Assembly: GCA_018240065.1 (NCBI GenBank)
Contig: JAFEGH010000009.1
Span: 296,961 to 360,960, forward strand
From: Verrucomicrobiota bacterium
GTDB lineage: Bacteria; Chlamydiota; Chlamydiia; Chlamydiales; Rhabdochlamydiaceae
DNA length: 64,000 nucleotides
Reading direction: 5' to 3'
Position numbers and translations under genes: made by a program. The notes under the pieces are model-generated. The model had not been told where the DNA came from. It was given only the letters and a program-made list of their open reading frames with translations, and searched no databases. Below are positions 8,400-19,500 of the stretch, piece by piece; position 1 is the first letter of the stretch; the number at the start of each line of letters is the position of its first letter.

Positions 8400-9479
8400 A
8401 TGTTTAAGAAGGTTTTGGCCTGCGCCAGTTTGCTCGCATCTACTTTAAGCGCTTTGCAACGAGAAGACGTTGTTCTGTCGGAAGAATTTCTTTCGCCTGC
8501 CTGGGAACAGTACGACTGCCATAGTTCCTCGCTCGTTCAGAATGCGGACGGGGAGATCCTGGTGGTTTGGAAAGCGGGACTCGGAAAAGGAAAGTCGAAT
8601 TTTGACATCGCATCAAAAGTCGGCATCTGGCAAGTGCGTTTTGACGGAAAAAGCTGGAGCGATGCCGAGAAAGTTCATTTTGAGCCGGACACCGTGGTCT
8701 GGAATCCTGTTCTTGGACAATTGGCTTCTGGAGAATTACTTCTTTTCTTTCGCGCAGGTGCTTATCCCTGGCTGTCGACAGCTTTCATGAAACGCTCCAT
8801 GGATGGCGGCAAGGTGTGGTCGGATCCTGCATACCTTCCTGCCGGAATTGTCGGGCCCTCCAAGAATAAGCCTCTGGTTTTGAAAGACGGGACGATGCTT
8901 TGTCCCTCTTCCACACAGGTTGGTGATACCGATGGAATTTATCCGGCAACTGCGGTCTGGATCGATTTCACCTCTGATGGTGGACAGAGCTGGAACAAAA
9001 GCAAACCTTTAGTGATTCCCGGTCAGCCATTCGGAGCAATCGAGCCAGCGCTGTTCTTTGATCAAGAGAACAATCTCCGTCTCCTTTGCCGCGATCGGGC
9101 CTGCCGGATCGGCGGAACCGAAGGAATGATTTGGACGGCCGTCTCTCAAGATAACGGCAAGACGTGGAGTCCGCTCGAAAAGACAGATCTCCCGAATCCC
9201 GACTCGGCATTTGACGTCGTCGATTTAGGCGAAGGAGAGCTGGTTTTGATTTACAATCATTCCCACACACAGAGATTTCCTCTTTCAATTGCCATATCAA
9301 GAGATGGAGGAAAGACGTGGGAGAGAAAATGCGATCTCGAAGAGAAGACAGGCGAGTTTCCCGCCGCCATTCAGACGGGGGATAAGAAGATCCACGTCGC
9401 TTACGCCTATGAAATCGAATCAGGACAGCGCAGGATCAAGCATGCCGTGCTCGATGCTGACCGTTTGTTTTCCAACTAG
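8400..9479 (+). CDS. Exported sialidase-fold (Asp-box/BNR) protein
   Basis: The 359-residue protein has a signal peptide (residues 1-18) and four Asp-box motifs: SMDGGKVW (~133), TSDGGQSW (~191), SQDNGKTW (~249) and SRDGGKTW (~302). The NKPLVLKDGTMLCPSS and EPALFFDQENNLRLLCRDR segments match the BNR_2 sialidase-like family, a six-bladed propeller. A sialidase arginine triad cannot be confirmed by eye, so the enzyme could act on another sugar. It starts 45 bp after the MFS gene with no terminator between, so read-through is possible. It probably acts in the periplasm or outside the cell. Confidence 0.8.
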   Translation: MFKKVLACASLLASTLSALQREDVVLSEEFLSPAWEQYDCHSSSLVQNADGEILVVWKAGLGKGKSNFDIASKVGIWQVRFDGKSWSDAEKVHFEPDTVVWNPVLGQLASGELLLFFRAGAYPWLSTAFMKRSMDGGKVWSDPAYLPAGIVGPSKNKPLVLKDGTMLCPSSTQVGDTDGIYPATAVWIDFTSDGGQSWNKSKPLVIPGQPFGAIEPALFFDQENNLRLLCRDRACRIGGTEGMIWTAVSQDNGKTWSPLEKTDLPNPDSAFDVVDLGEGELVLIYNHSHTQRFPLSIAISRDGGKTWERKCDLEEKTGEFPAAIQTGDKKIHVAYAYEIESGQRRIKHAVLDADRLFSN

Positions 9480-9523
9480 TTAAAAAAAATATTTGCTTCC
9501 GGTTTGTCCAGGTGGCGCATTCC

Positions 9524-10153
9524 CTAACGAGCCGTGCCGCGCTTTTCGAGCGCGGCTCGAAAGCCTCTAAATAATAAATAGGAGCTCGCCGTTTGCATGA
9601 TATGGAAAAGGGCGCCGTGGCGGAGCCAGGGATTGAGATCAATCTTATTTAGCCAGAGCCATCCTCCGATAAACGAAACAAGAACTCCCGACGCGATCCA
9701 GTAAAAGCAATAAACCTTTCTGAATACCTGGAAGACCGCGATACAGAAAATGATCGCAAGGGATACGGAAAAGTCGAGGAACACAGAGAGGAAGGCGGAG
9801 GGGAAATTACAGTACCAAATTAGAAAACAGGCGCTCTTCCCAATTGCCCCGGCAATCAGCCATCTTTTAATTGCCCTCCTGTAAACCAGCTGGATGCTGC
9901 CGATCAGAATAGCGAGGCTGAAAGCAAATAGGGCAAGCATCGAAGCGATCCACAAGCCAAGACCGCTGTCGGAGACTTCAAACCATTCATGCCAGGCGCC
10001 TCCCAGAAAAGCCGAAGCTGCTGCGCAAAAAAAAGCGGCTGCAAGAACTTTTCCTGCTGTCTTAAGATGGAAATTCTTCCAAAGAAGGACTCCAAGCAGC
10101 AGAGTCAATGCTCCTAAAATGTAGTCGGTGACAGCTACGAGCAAGATCCCCAT
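9524..10153 (-). CDS. Polytopic membrane protein of unknown function
   Basis: From ATG at 10153 the protein has about 209 residues with six to seven predicted membrane helices: MGILLVAVTDYILGA, then segments rich in LAAAFF, WIASMLALFAFSLAI, SVSLAIIFCIAVFQVF and others. I chose 10153 because an AGAGGG sequence precedes it and the longer ORF from 10252 adds a polar stretch. The DY..GA..L opening is seen in DUF6962-like membrane proteins, a weak resemblance. It is convergent with the Asp-box gene and about 100 bp upstream of the epimerase gene end on the same strand. Confidence 0.6.
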   Translation of the reverse strand: MGILLVAVTDYILGALTLLLGVLLWKNFHLKTAGKVLAAAFFCAAASAFLGGAWHEWFEVSDSGLGLWIASMLALFAFSLAILIGSIQLVYRRAIKRWLIAGAIGKSACFLIWYCNFPSAFLSVFLDFSVSLAIIFCIAVFQVFRKVYCFYWIASGVLVSFIGGWLWLNKIDLNPWLRHGALFHIMQTASSYLLFRGFRAALEKRGTAR

Positions 10154-10260
10154 CAACAATTTCCCTCTGTAGAAATACGCGATGACTGGCGTTTCTTTGC
10201 GTAAAGAAGAGATGTAGCAAAAAAAATGATTAGGGTGTACAGGCAATTCCAATCGCGAAC

Positions 10261-11220
10261 TTATTTTGCGATCAAGCCATACTCTAGATACCAGTCGGTG
10301 AAGTGCTTGAGTCCGACATAGAGAGAGGTCTTCGGTTCAAAGCCGAGGATCCTTTTGCTTTTGGCGATGTCGGCATATGTGATTGGGACGTCTCCGGCGG
10401 GCATCGGCTGCCAGGAGATTTGGGCCTTTTGCCCAAGATGGGATTCAAGCATGGAGATCAGGTCCAGTACGCTCACGGGGGTGTTGTTGCCGAGGTTGAA
10501 AATCTCGCACCGCGCTCCCAGGTCGACCGCTGCCATCGTGCCTTTCACAATGTCATCGACGTAAGTGAAATCGCGCATGAGTTTTCCTTCCCCGAACACA
10601 GGAATGGGTTCGTTTTCCAGGATGGCCCTGGAGAAAGAGTAGTAGGCCATATCGGGGCGGCCCCAGGGTCCGTAGACAGTGAAAAAGCGGAGGCCGGTGC
10701 AGGATAGTCCGTGGATGTGATGGTACGAATGGGCAATGAGCTCATTGCTCCGCTTAGTCGCGCCATAGAAGCTCGCCGGATGATCCACGCTGTCAGTTTC
10801 AGAAAAGGGGATCTTGGAGTTCAGTCCGTAGACTGAAGAGGAAGAGGCATAGGTCAATTTGATCTCGGGAAATGAACGCAGCGCTTCCAGGACCTGGACG
10901 AACCCATTCAAATTGCTGTGTACATAACTTTCAGGATGCTTGAGCGAATAGCGGACGCCGGCCTGAGCTGCCAGGTGGACAAAATGGGTGATCCTGTGTT
11001 CTTTCAGATTTTTTTCGATCGTTTCTTTGTCTACAATATCGCACGAGATGACGGAAATCCCGGCTTCAGAGAGGAGGCGGGCCCTCTCTTTTTTCAATGC
11101 GGGGTCATAGTAAGCATTAAAGTTGTCGCATCCCACAACGACATCGCCCCTCTTCTTCAGTGCGAGTGCCAGGTGAAATCCGATAAACCCTGCGATTCCT
11201 GTGACAAAGATGCGTTTCAT
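10261..11220 (-). CDS. UDP-glucuronate 4-epimerase
   Basis: This 319-residue extended SDR would interconvert UDP-glucuronate and UDP-galacturonate in the cytoplasm. It has the Rossmann motif TGIAGFIGFHLA at residues ~7-18, catalytic YGATK (~150), LAAQAGVRYSLKHP and the family signature GLRFFTVYGPWGRPDMA. These place it with CapI/LspL-type UDP-glucuronate epimerases rather than GalE. It is transcribed away from the Wza-like gene. Together with the UDP-glucuronate decarboxylase it would channel UDP-glucuronate into surface polysaccharide. The UDP-glucose dehydrogenase needed to supply it is not in the window. Confidence 0.9.
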   Translation of the reverse strand: MKRIFVTGIAGFIGFHLALALKKRGDVVVGCDNFNAYYDPALKKERARLLSEAGISVISCDIVDKETIEKNLKEHRITHFVHLAAQAGVRYSLKHPESYVHSNLNGFVQVLEALRSFPEIKLTYASSSSVYGLNSKIPFSETDSVDHPASFYGATKRSNELIAHSYHHIHGLSCTGLRFFTVYGPWGRPDMAYYSFSRAILENEPIPVFGEGKLMRDFTYVDDIVKGTMAAVDLGARCEIFNLGNNTPVSVLDLISMLESHLGQKAQISWQPMPAGDVPITYADIAKSKRILGFEPKTSLYVGLKHFTDWYLEYGLIAK

Positions 11221-11356
11221 GTTGACTTCAAATTGAGTTAATTAAAAAAATGCATGACTTATAAGAGTCTGTCTCAGTATACGGGAAACATGATTTTTAA
11301 GGTTTTTTTCAGAGCTTTACTAGCCGCTTCCTAGGGGCAATAAAGACTCTAAAAGC

Positions 11357-12511
11357 ATGACTTCCGCATACTGGGTTGGATCAAGGGGTAAACACGTTCG
11401 CATGCATTCAACAAAGTCCAATTTTAGCAGTTCAGCGCTTTTGAGGCCTCTTCAAAAAATCCATCTTATTTTTGCGCTGCTCGCCCTCATGACCATTTCT
11501 TCCTGCACGAATCCCCCTTATCGGGGAAGAGATGTCCTCGGCGCAGAAGATTTCGTCATGGACTCCTACCGGATCAGGGAAGGGAAGCTTTCGATCCTGT
11601 CGATGGAAGGAAAGAGCTACGACGAACTACCTTCGACGCTGCTGGAAGAATACCAGGATGTGATCAACAACGGGGACGTGCTGCAGATCGCCGTCTATCA
11701 CCCCACCCGGACTGACCTCGTCGAGTCCGTGCAGCGCATCGGCGAGGTTGTAGGATTCCGCGTCACCGACGGCAAGATTTTTCTTCCCGATCTTCCGGGA
11801 GCGCATGTCGAAGGGCTGACTTTGCATCAGGCGCAGGATGAGATCGAAAAGCTCTATCGCGAGCAGATCAAGGACGTCAACGTTTTTATCTCCTACAAAG
11901 ACCGCATATTAAGAAAAGTCGAACTCGCAGGGCTGGTCCAGGTGCCCAGCATCCCCGTCGATGGACGCCTCCGCTTGTTCGAGGCCTTGTCGATCGCCAA
12001 GGTCCCGACGAACGCCAACCTCTTTAAAAGTTACGTCGTCCGCGACAACTCCCTGCTTCCTGTCGACCTGTGCAAATTGCTAAAAGAAGGGGACATGAGC
12101 CAGAACGTCGTGATGCGCGGCGGCGACAAGGTCTACATCGCCGATCCTTCCGCTTCGACGCTGATGGTCCTTGGCGAGGTATGCAAAGAGCGCGTTGTCG
12201 ATGTCCCCGATGGGTTCATGACCTTGCGCAAGGCGATCGGAGAGGCGGGAGGGATACTGGCGTCCGGAGACAAATCGTACATTCAGATTATTCGGGGCAA
12301 CATCCTGCATCCCAAAATCTATACTCTGAATTGGGAGCATGTCATCCGGCTTCCGAGCGACAGCATGCTTCTTATCCCTGGCGATATCGTTTACGTTGCG
12401 GCAAGACCTCTTTCCGAGTGGAACCGTTTTGTCAACGACCTCTTACCGACCTTCATCGCTCTTGACCTGATCACAAAAGGCATTAAATCCGTAGGCATCG
12501 AGGTACCATGA
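11357..12511 (+). CDS. Wza-like polysaccharide export outer-membrane lipoprotein
   Basis: The 384-residue protein has a signal sequence ending in a lipobox (LMTISSC, Cys near residue 50 from the first ATG). This is followed by the poly_export domain (NGDVLQIAVYHP...VTDGKIFLPDLPGAHVEGLT) and tandem SLBB domains (VELAGLVQVPSIPVDGRLRLFEAL; MVLGEVCKERVVDVPDG). It would form the outer-membrane channel of a capsule or exopolysaccharide exporter. ATG at 11402 gives a more usual signal-peptide length, so the start is uncertain. The stop overlaps the wzc-like start by 4 nt (ATGA), indicating coupled translation. Confidence 0.87.
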   Translation: MTSAYWVGSRGKHVRMHSTKSNFSSSALLRPLQKIHLIFALLALMTISSCTNPPYRGRDVLGAEDFVMDSYRIREGKLSILSMEGKSYDELPSTLLEEYQDVINNGDVLQIAVYHPTRTDLVESVQRIGEVVGFRVTDGKIFLPDLPGAHVEGLTLHQAQDEIEKLYREQIKDVNVFISYKDRILRKVELAGLVQVPSIPVDGRLRLFEALSIAKVPTNANLFKSYVVRDNSLLPVDLCKLLKEGDMSQNVVMRGGDKVYIADPSASTLMVLGEVCKERVVDVPDGFMTLRKAIGEAGGILASGDKSYIQIIRGNILHPKIYTLNWEHVIRLPSDSMLLIPGDIVYVAARPLSEWNRFVNDLLPTFIALDLITKGIKSVGIEVP

Positions 12512-15375
12512 AATCATCCCCTGGAGATCAACCCCTGTTTACGTTTTACGACATGAAGCGGCTCTTTTTGCGGCACCGCTCGCGGATCAAAGCGACAGCT
12601 CTCTTCTTCGGGATCGCCGTTTTCGCCCTGCTGCTTCTGCGCGAGCCGGCCTACGAACTGGAAGCGACCTTTAAACAGGCGAGCAAGCAGAATGAGCTGA
12701 GCATGGGCATGAAGGAGATGTTCCAGCAGTTCATGGCGCTGTCTACCGAAAGCGGGACGATCGCCGTCATGCAGTCAAAAACCGTTCTTAGGAATGTTGT
12801 CGAAGAGTTAGGAATGCAGGCTGAATGCGATCCCGATTTTTTTCTCGTCGCCGCTCTGAAACACGTCTGGGAAAATTTATACACCGAGTTTGGCGGGACC
12901 CTTTCCGACCCTGACAGATTTGTTTGCAGCGACGTCGTCTATTCGGGAGAGCGCCCACTAAAAATGTTTGTCAGGCTGACCGAGAGCGGCTCCTATCAAT
13001 TATTCGACATTAAAAAGCAGCTGATCGGCGAAGGCAAACTCGGGGATCAGCTCTCTTTCCCTTCAGGACACCTGGCATTGAACCGTGTCCCGAAACATGC
13101 CAGACCGAGCCGTTTCTACCGATTGGTTGTGAATCCCTGGGATAAAGTTGTTAAAAAGTTTCAGGAGCGGCTGAAAGTCTCTCCCTTGAAGCAAGACAAG
13201 AACATTCTAAAACTGACCTTCACTTCCCGAGACCGTTTTTTGGGCACGGAGTTTCTGAATCGCCTCATGGTGGGATATCAGAGCTACCTAAAGTGGGAAA
13301 ATGACGAGATGTGCCAGAAGCAGCTTGCCCATCTTCAGAAAAGACAGGATGAACTGACGGGATATTACGATCAGGCGCTGATAGAGCATGCCGCCTATTT
13401 GAAGGACAATCTGGCTAAAAACGGCTTCATCGGATTTGCGCAGGAAATTGAGACTCTCTCCGAGCCCAAGAACTTTTATACTTCCAAGCTGTTCGACGTC
13501 GACCTCGAGTTGAAACGGCTGCACGATGCCAAAACAGCAAATAAGACGGAAATGAAATCCAAAGAAAGCAAGCCCGTCAGGCAGGAGCGGATCCACGGCC
13601 GCAATGAAAAAAAGACAGAGGGGAAACCTCATTTGGCTGAAGAAAGGAAGGAGCTGGTTTCCCGGATAGAGAACTGCGATCTGGACTTGCAGCGAAGCAA
13701 GTCTGCGCAAACCCTGTCTATCAATGATGAAATTACGCAAGTTGCAGAGCAGGTGAATGAGGCGACTCTGCTTTTACACAGTTTGGAGAAGCAGGAAAAA
13801 CTGCCTACGACTCCCTCTCTTTTAAAGGAACCCAGGAGCGCGATCGCCCAGCTTGTCAAGCAGATCGCTGCCTCCTATGAGACCGAGCAAGAGATTGCAG
13901 CAGCCGATAGCGCCCCGCGGCACAACCAAAACGTTGTCTACTTAAGAGAATTTATCTCTCAGCTCCAGCAAAAAAGGCAGATCCTGGAAGAGGACTTCAA
14001 GCTGCTGTTGCAAGGCGCGGACGAATTTTCCGGATTAGGTCTGGGGACCGCACAAGGGCTGCTCGTGGAATATACGCGGCAGCGCGACAGCATGCAGGCT
14101 CAGATCATGGAGATCGTGTTTTTAAGAGAGCAGATCGTAAGGCCTGATTTCGAAATGAGCTCGCTCGGAGGAGTCTTCGAGGATGGCGTCACCAGAGAGC
14201 TTGTGAATAAATCAAGCGCGATTGCGTTGCAGCTGAAAGATGAAAACAACCGCAGCATGCGCGAGCAGGAGAGGCTGATTGAAACCCTTCAGACTCAAAA
14301 GAACTTCCTTTCCCATTACCTTTTGCAGACAGGAGAACTTAAAAGGCTCAGACTCAAGCTGCTCGATGATAAGATCGCCTCGCTGCAGCAGACGACCCTC
14401 TCTCTTCTGGAATCCGAGAAAGAGCTTCTCAAGAACAAACTGCAGGAACTCAATACAAAGATGGGGGACCTTCCCGAAAAGTGGCGCCGCGAATCGTTGC
14501 TCATGTTGAAAAAAGAATTTGGAGCGATGATGCTGGAAGGCGTTTCCCAGCTTGCTGAAGCGAAATATCTCGGCCAGCATATCTTTCAGATCAGTTCCAA
14601 ACCGCTCGACAGAGCCTTCCCCCCCGTCCGGCCCCAGTCGCCGAGAGTCTTCCTTATTTCTTTTGTTTCCGCATTGATGGCAGGAGTGTGCTGCTATCTT
14701 CTCATCTTCACCAAATCCCTGTACGAAGGGCTGCCCGCATCCGATGAGACTCTCAAACTCTCGGGATTCCCCGTCAGCGGAAAACTGTCGCAATATTGCA
14801 ATACCAACCTGGCCCAGATGCAGGAGAATGACTTGGAAACCTTGCGCCACTCCGCCGAGTTTATTGCCTCCCGTCCAAAGGGAATCGAGGCGGTCATGGC
14901 CGTCTGTATCGGCGGAAAGTACCCCGATTATTCCCAGCCGCTGGCCGAGCTCCTTTCGATGCGCGGACTTAAGACACTGGTTGTCCAATGCACCTTCGAC
15001 AAGGTCGTCCATCCGGATGAGGTTCCGGGACTCTGGCAGTATCTTCATCATGAGACCCCCGATCTTCCTTTGCGCAAATCTCTGACGCATGATTTTCTGC
15101 CCAGCGGTGGAACGTCGCGGCACGGAGCGGAGATCGTCTCCGGCGTCGATTTTCAAAGCCTCCTGTCGCGACTCAAAAAAAATTATGATGTCGTCATCCT
15201 TTACAGCAGCGCCGATGCCGCGAAGGCGGAAGGGACCTCCCTTCTTAAACTCGCCGATGTCGCCCTCATCACTGTCCAGCAGGAAACAATAGACGAGCTG
15301 GCGGTGTATTATGCGTGGGCAGAACAGAAGGGCAGCGATTCTGCGACATTTATTTACGCTGAAGAATTTAGCTAA
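12508..15375 (+). CDS. Wzc/Wzz-like polysaccharide co-polymerase with degenerate kinase domain
   Basis: The 955-residue protein has one membrane segment near residues 30-50 and a second near 713-735, with a long, largely coiled-coil periplasmic region between them. This is the layout of polysaccharide co-polymerases. The C-terminal ~180 residues have the ParA/BY-kinase order (AVCIGGKYPDYSQPLAELLS, KTLVVQC, YDVVILYSSADA, ADVALITVQQ). The GxGKS/T Walker A loop is replaced by GGKYPDYSQ, and no tyrosine-rich tail is present. It probably regulates chain length or bridges to the Wza-like channel without being a kinase. It overlaps the upstream export gene by 4 nt. Confidence 0.82.
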   Translation: MKSSPGDQPLFTFYDMKRLFLRHRSRIKATALFFGIAVFALLLLREPAYELEATFKQASKQNELSMGMKEMFQQFMALSTESGTIAVMQSKTVLRNVVEELGMQAECDPDFFLVAALKHVWENLYTEFGGTLSDPDRFVCSDVVYSGERPLKMFVRLTESGSYQLFDIKKQLIGEGKLGDQLSFPSGHLALNRVPKHARPSRFYRLVVNPWDKVVKKFQERLKVSPLKQDKNILKLTFTSRDRFLGTEFLNRLMVGYQSYLKWENDEMCQKQLAHLQKRQDELTGYYDQALIEHAAYLKDNLAKNGFIGFAQEIETLSEPKNFYTSKLFDVDLELKRLHDAKTANKTEMKSKESKPVRQERIHGRNEKKTEGKPHLAEERKELVSRIENCDLDLQRSKSAQTLSINDEITQVAEQVNEATLLLHSLEKQEKLPTTPSLLKEPRSAIAQLVKQIAASYETEQEIAAADSAPRHNQNVVYLREFISQLQQKRQILEEDFKLLLQGADEFSGLGLGTAQGLLVEYTRQRDSMQAQIMEIVFLREQIVRPDFEMSSLGGVFEDGVTRELVNKSSAIALQLKDENNRSMREQERLIETLQTQKNFLSHYLLQTGELKRLRLKLLDDKIASLQQTTLSLLESEKELLKNKLQELNTKMGDLPEKWRRESLLMLKKEFGAMMLEGVSQLAEAKYLGQHIFQISSKPLDRAFPPVRPQSPRVFLISFVSALMAGVCCYLLIFTKSLYEGLPASDETLKLSGFPVSGKLSQYCNTNLAQMQENDLETLRHSAEFIASRPKGIEAVMAVCIGGKYPDYSQPLAELLSMRGLKTLVVQCTFDKVVHPDEVPGLWQYLHHETPDLPLRKSLTHDFLPSGGTSRHGAEIVSGVDFQSLLSRLKKNYDVVILYSSADAAKAEGTSLLKLADVALITVQQETIDELAVYYAWAEQKGSDSATFIYAEEFS

Positions 15376-15477
15376 TCCGGGTGAGCGCGGACAAAGTCAT
15401 TTTTCAAGATTGAGAATGAGTCCTTTGTTCCTTAAATCTCTTCATTTTGAGATAATTAATTTTAAAAAGAATTTTGA

Positions 15478-16437
15478 ATGACCAGCAAACAAAAAACGAT
15501 CCTTGTCACCGGCGGAGCCGGCTTTTTAGGCTCCCATCTTTGCCAGCGCCTTCTTAATGAGGGAAATGCCGTGATCTGCCTGGATAATTTCTTCACCGGC
15601 AGCAAGGACAATCTCGTTACTTTTAGCGACCACCCTTCCTTCAAACTGATCGAGCATGACGTCTGTCAGAGCATCGATTTGCAGATGGATCAGATCTACA
15701 ATCTGGCTTGCCCGGCTTCTCCCATCCACTATCAATACGACCCCGTCAAGACGATCAAGACCAATGTCCACGGCGCGATCAATATGCTGGAGCTGGCACA
15801 GAAGAAGGGTGCGAGGGTTTTGCAGGCTTCCACAAGCGAGGTCTACGGAGATCCTCATGTCCACCCCCAAAAAGAAGAGTATTGGGGAAATGTCAATCCG
15901 ATCGGGATACGTTCCTGCTACGATGAGGGCAAGCGGTGCGCAGAAACGCTTTTTTTCGATTTTCATCGTCAATTTAAACTTCCGATCAAGGTGGCGAGAA
16001 TTTTCAATACCTACGGCCCCCGCATGCATCCCAACGATGGGCGCGTGGTGTCCAATTTCATTGTCCAGGCATTGAAAAACGAACCGATCACGATTTATGG
16101 AGAAGGAACGCAGACCCGCTCTTTCTGTTACTACGAAGATCTGATCGAAGGGCTGATCCGCCTGATGAACTCTTCCGAGGAGATGAGGGGCCCTGTCAAC
16201 CTCGGAAATCCCAATGAATTTACAATCCGCCAGCTGGCTGAGCTTGTCCTCGAGCTGACAGGATCGCGCTCGGAACTGGTCTTCCATCCACTTCCCGGCG
16301 ACGACCCCAAACAGCGCAAGCCCGACATTGGCCTTGCCGTTAAAGAACTCGGATGGAAGCCGCAGACTCAACTAAGAGATGGTCTTCTGGCCACGATTCA
16401 GTATTTTGATAAACTGCTTTGCAGCCTTCCTGGTTAG
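15478..16437 (+). CDS. UDP-glucuronate decarboxylase (UDP-xylose synthase)
   Basis: This 319-residue extended SDR converts UDP-glucuronate to UDP-xylose and CO2. Features are the Rossmann loop [12 protein letters not shown] (~9-20), the family signature [27 protein letters not shown], and a catalytic Tyr-Lys pair in [11 protein letters not shown], all typical of UXS enzymes. It follows the wzc-like gene by about 100 bp on the same strand and fits the surface-polysaccharide cluster. UDP-xylose would be either a building block or an inhibitor of UDP-glucose dehydrogenase. Confidence 0.94.
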   Translation: MTSKQKTILVTGGAGFLGSHLCQRLLNEGNAVICLDNFFTGSKDNLVTFSDHPSFKLIEHDVCQSIDLQMDQIYNLACPASPIHYQYDPVKTIKTNVHGAINMLELAQKKGARVLQASTSEVYGDPHVHPQKEEYWGNVNPIGIRSCYDEGKRCAETLFFDFHRQFKLPIKVARIFNTYGPRMHPNDGRVVSNFIVQALKNEPITIYGEGTQTRSFCYYEDLIEGLIRLMNSSEEMRGPVNLGNPNEFTIRQLAELVLELTGSRSELVFHPLPGDDPKQRKPDIGLAVKELGWKPQTQLRDGLLATIQYFDKLLCSLPG

Positions 16438-16551
16438 GGAACAGCATCAAAATAATAGAACAATGATTTAGGCGTTCCGCAGGATATAGTTGGATAAGCT
16501 AGGCCAAGGAAAGAAGCAAAAGCAACTTCTGTAATTTTGAGGACGTCCCCT

Positions 16552-19500
16552 CTATTCACCATCTGGCAAAATGTAGGCGCTGCGCCCGTGGCGCTCGCAA
16601 ATCTCCCGCCATTTTTTGACGATTTCCGCAGCCAAAGGAGCTGCTTCTTTACCCCCTGCTTCGCTGAACCGCAGGTAGACGACGACGACAAGTTCCGGAT
16701 TTTCCCAGGACTGCGATTGTTCTTCGGAGAACGCGATCCCGCCGAACCAGATATGGTTTTGGATGATTGCGTTTGACTCTGCATCGATCGATTGTTTGTA
16801 GAGGATCTCGGCGGTCCCCGTTTTTCCGACCATCTGGTTTTTGAGTTCCTGAAAATCGCGCATCCATTGAGGGTCGCGCGCCAGAGCTCTGATGATGTTC
16901 GGACGGGCGGTCCCTTTGGGGCCGACGATTACCCTGTGCATTCCGTCAAGGATCGGCTCGCGGATAATGTCGGGCATGAACAATGTCCGTTTGACTTCAG
17001 GAGCGCTGTACCAAATGTAGGGGCTTCCTCCTTCCGATTGCGTGGAAGTGAACAGGGGAAAATGGATTCCGATCGATGCCAGGTTGTCTTTAAACGGATA
17101 GAGCGCCTGCGAAAAGGGGTCGCGGTATTCTCTGAGAGGCTCCTGTCCAGCGATGACCTGAATCACCTTCGGCTTGAGGACTTTTCCTTTGTTGGCGATC
17201 GCGCCCAGCATGACGGCCGTTTGGAGGGGAGTCACGACCAGAGAGTGCTGGCCGATCGCAAAAGCATACAATCCAGTCCTGTTATGCGTGACATCGTCGG
17301 GCAGCGTGCCGGCGATTTCTCCAGGGAGCTCGATGCCTGTTTTTTCGCCAAATCCGAATTGTCTCGAAGCGTGGACGAGGTTAAGCGGATCCGACATATG
17401 GTCCACTGTGAGGATGGAGAAATAGATGTTGCTCGATTGTTCGATGGCCCCTGAGACGTCGATCTTGCCGATGTTCGGGTGGCTTCGAGGAAGCTTGCCT
17501 CCTTTGTAGAGGCGTTTGATCGGCTGCCCGTCGAGAGTATATCCCAGGACCTGCTCGATACTTCCATTCTTGGGATGCCATTTCAGATTGTCGACAAGGG
17601 TCAGAGGATTGACATCGGTGATGTTTTGCCGCAGCTCTTTGAGTTTTTGATAGCGCTCCAAGATCGCTTGGTAGGCGACGACGAGTTTAAAGACCGATCC
17701 TTGCGGAGTAGACTGGCGGAACGCCTGCGAACGGCCATATCCATAACCTGAAAGAGGATAAAACGCTCCGGCAAGATGTTTTTCCAACTGCTTTCCTTTC
17801 ACATTCCTCAGACTGCGGTAGCGTCCGTAAAGAGGACGGTCAAGCTCGTCAAAGGAGCGCAGCGTCTGCAGGAATTTTCTCTGCTGCTGCCCGCTGAGCT
17901 GGGCAATAGCTGTCTTTAATTTTTCCGCATGCCGCGCGGCGTCGGGGTTTTCTTCCCTTAGTTTTAACGCGTGATCAAGATAAGGAGCCAGGGGGGAGTT
18001 TGGATCCTGGTCTATATTGGCCCCGATGACAAATGCATGGAAGATAAGGAGATGGTTCTCCTGCCAAAATGCAGTGAACATCTGCTTTTCAATCTGTTCA
18101 AGGTAATCAGTGTACGGCTTGGCATAGAGCCTTCTTTCTTTTTCTTCTTTCCTCTTGCCTTTCAGATAGTCCTTAAAGGAAGCCTCTCTCCATTTCTGAA
18201 AATCCCCCTGGTGAAACCAGTTCTTTGCATGGCCCTGCAAAAAACCTTGCACAACGGAGGCGGACTGGTTCAGCATGCGGTATCCGGATAAAGAAAGGGG
18301 GCCTGCACACTCGATCAGGTCAGGAGTGAAACGCTCTCTGTCTGCGATCATCCGGCATAAATCGATCACGAGGAGCTTGTCGTCATTGTATTTGACAGCC
18401 CCTAAAATCGGATCGATCTTCCTTCTTAAAATCGCGATGTCAGGCCCATGCTGCAACAGCTGCTGCTGCGCCTCTTTTTTTTCTTCAGGGTCAAGAGTAG
18501 AGCGGAAAGGAAGGTGCGGATGCTCAAAATAGAGGGCGCCGATCAATGTCTTCATTTTGGACTGGCCGGACAATTGGAGCAGCTTCTCCATGTCTTCCTG
18601 AAGAGATAGCGCCAGGCCGACAGTCGTGATTTTCTGCATCGCGGCAAGCGCGTCGCTGTCAGGAGCGAGGATCGTCTCGAAATACTTGTCGAGCGTCAGC
18701 TCAAGCTTTTCGTTATAGATGGAGCCGCTGGAAGTGTTGTACTTCTCTCGTTCCAGCGCTCTTTTTCCATCCCAGATCTCGCCGATGTATGCTTCGTTCT
18801 CAAGCCAATTGATGACAGCTGCCTGCTTGCTCGCCTTGAGATCCGGAATGCGCGAGGGGATGAAATCGTTCGGGTCGACCCTGGGATAGGAGGCCAAGGT
18901 GAGAACCTCTCCGGTTTTTGGATCGAGCGCGACGATCGCGCCGCCTTTGATCCACGGAGTGCTCAAATTAGGCGCGCCGTTTAAATGGCGCATTTCTCGG
19001 ATCGACTCGTTGTGGATGAGCAGCTTCTCTGCAAATTCCTGCAGTTCTGAAGAGATGGAGAGGAGGAGTCGTTGTCCCGATACGCCTTTCCGCCCTCCCG
19101 GGAGCTCCCGCAGGAAGTTTCCTTTAGTGTCCACCTCGTATGTCTTCTTGGCCGCGTACCCTCTCAGGTCGGCATCGAAAGCGGCTTCTACGCCGGCTTT
19201 TCCGACAAGATCGTTGATCGTGTAGGCTTTTTCCTGGAGAGCTTTCAGACGCTCCCTCACTTCAAGAGGGTTGTGGAACCCTTTCGGGAGTACCGCCACC
19301 TCTCCGGCCTCTCGCTGGGAGAGGTAGGCTTGAAGAGTTCCCAGCTCCTGCGCGATCGTGTAATATTCTTTTGAGCTGATCGATCCCATGTAACCGATTA
19401 CATCGGATCCGACCTTTCCTAACGGATAGTAGCGCTTGGACCCCTTCTCTGTGCGGACGCCGACCCAGTCTTTCTCCATTAGCTTGAGACGGTAATATTC

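Noticed and set aside
14212..15156. 314-codon reverse ORF inside the Wzc-like gene
   Set aside because: Antisense shadow; the forward frame has domain structure and translational coupling to the export gene.
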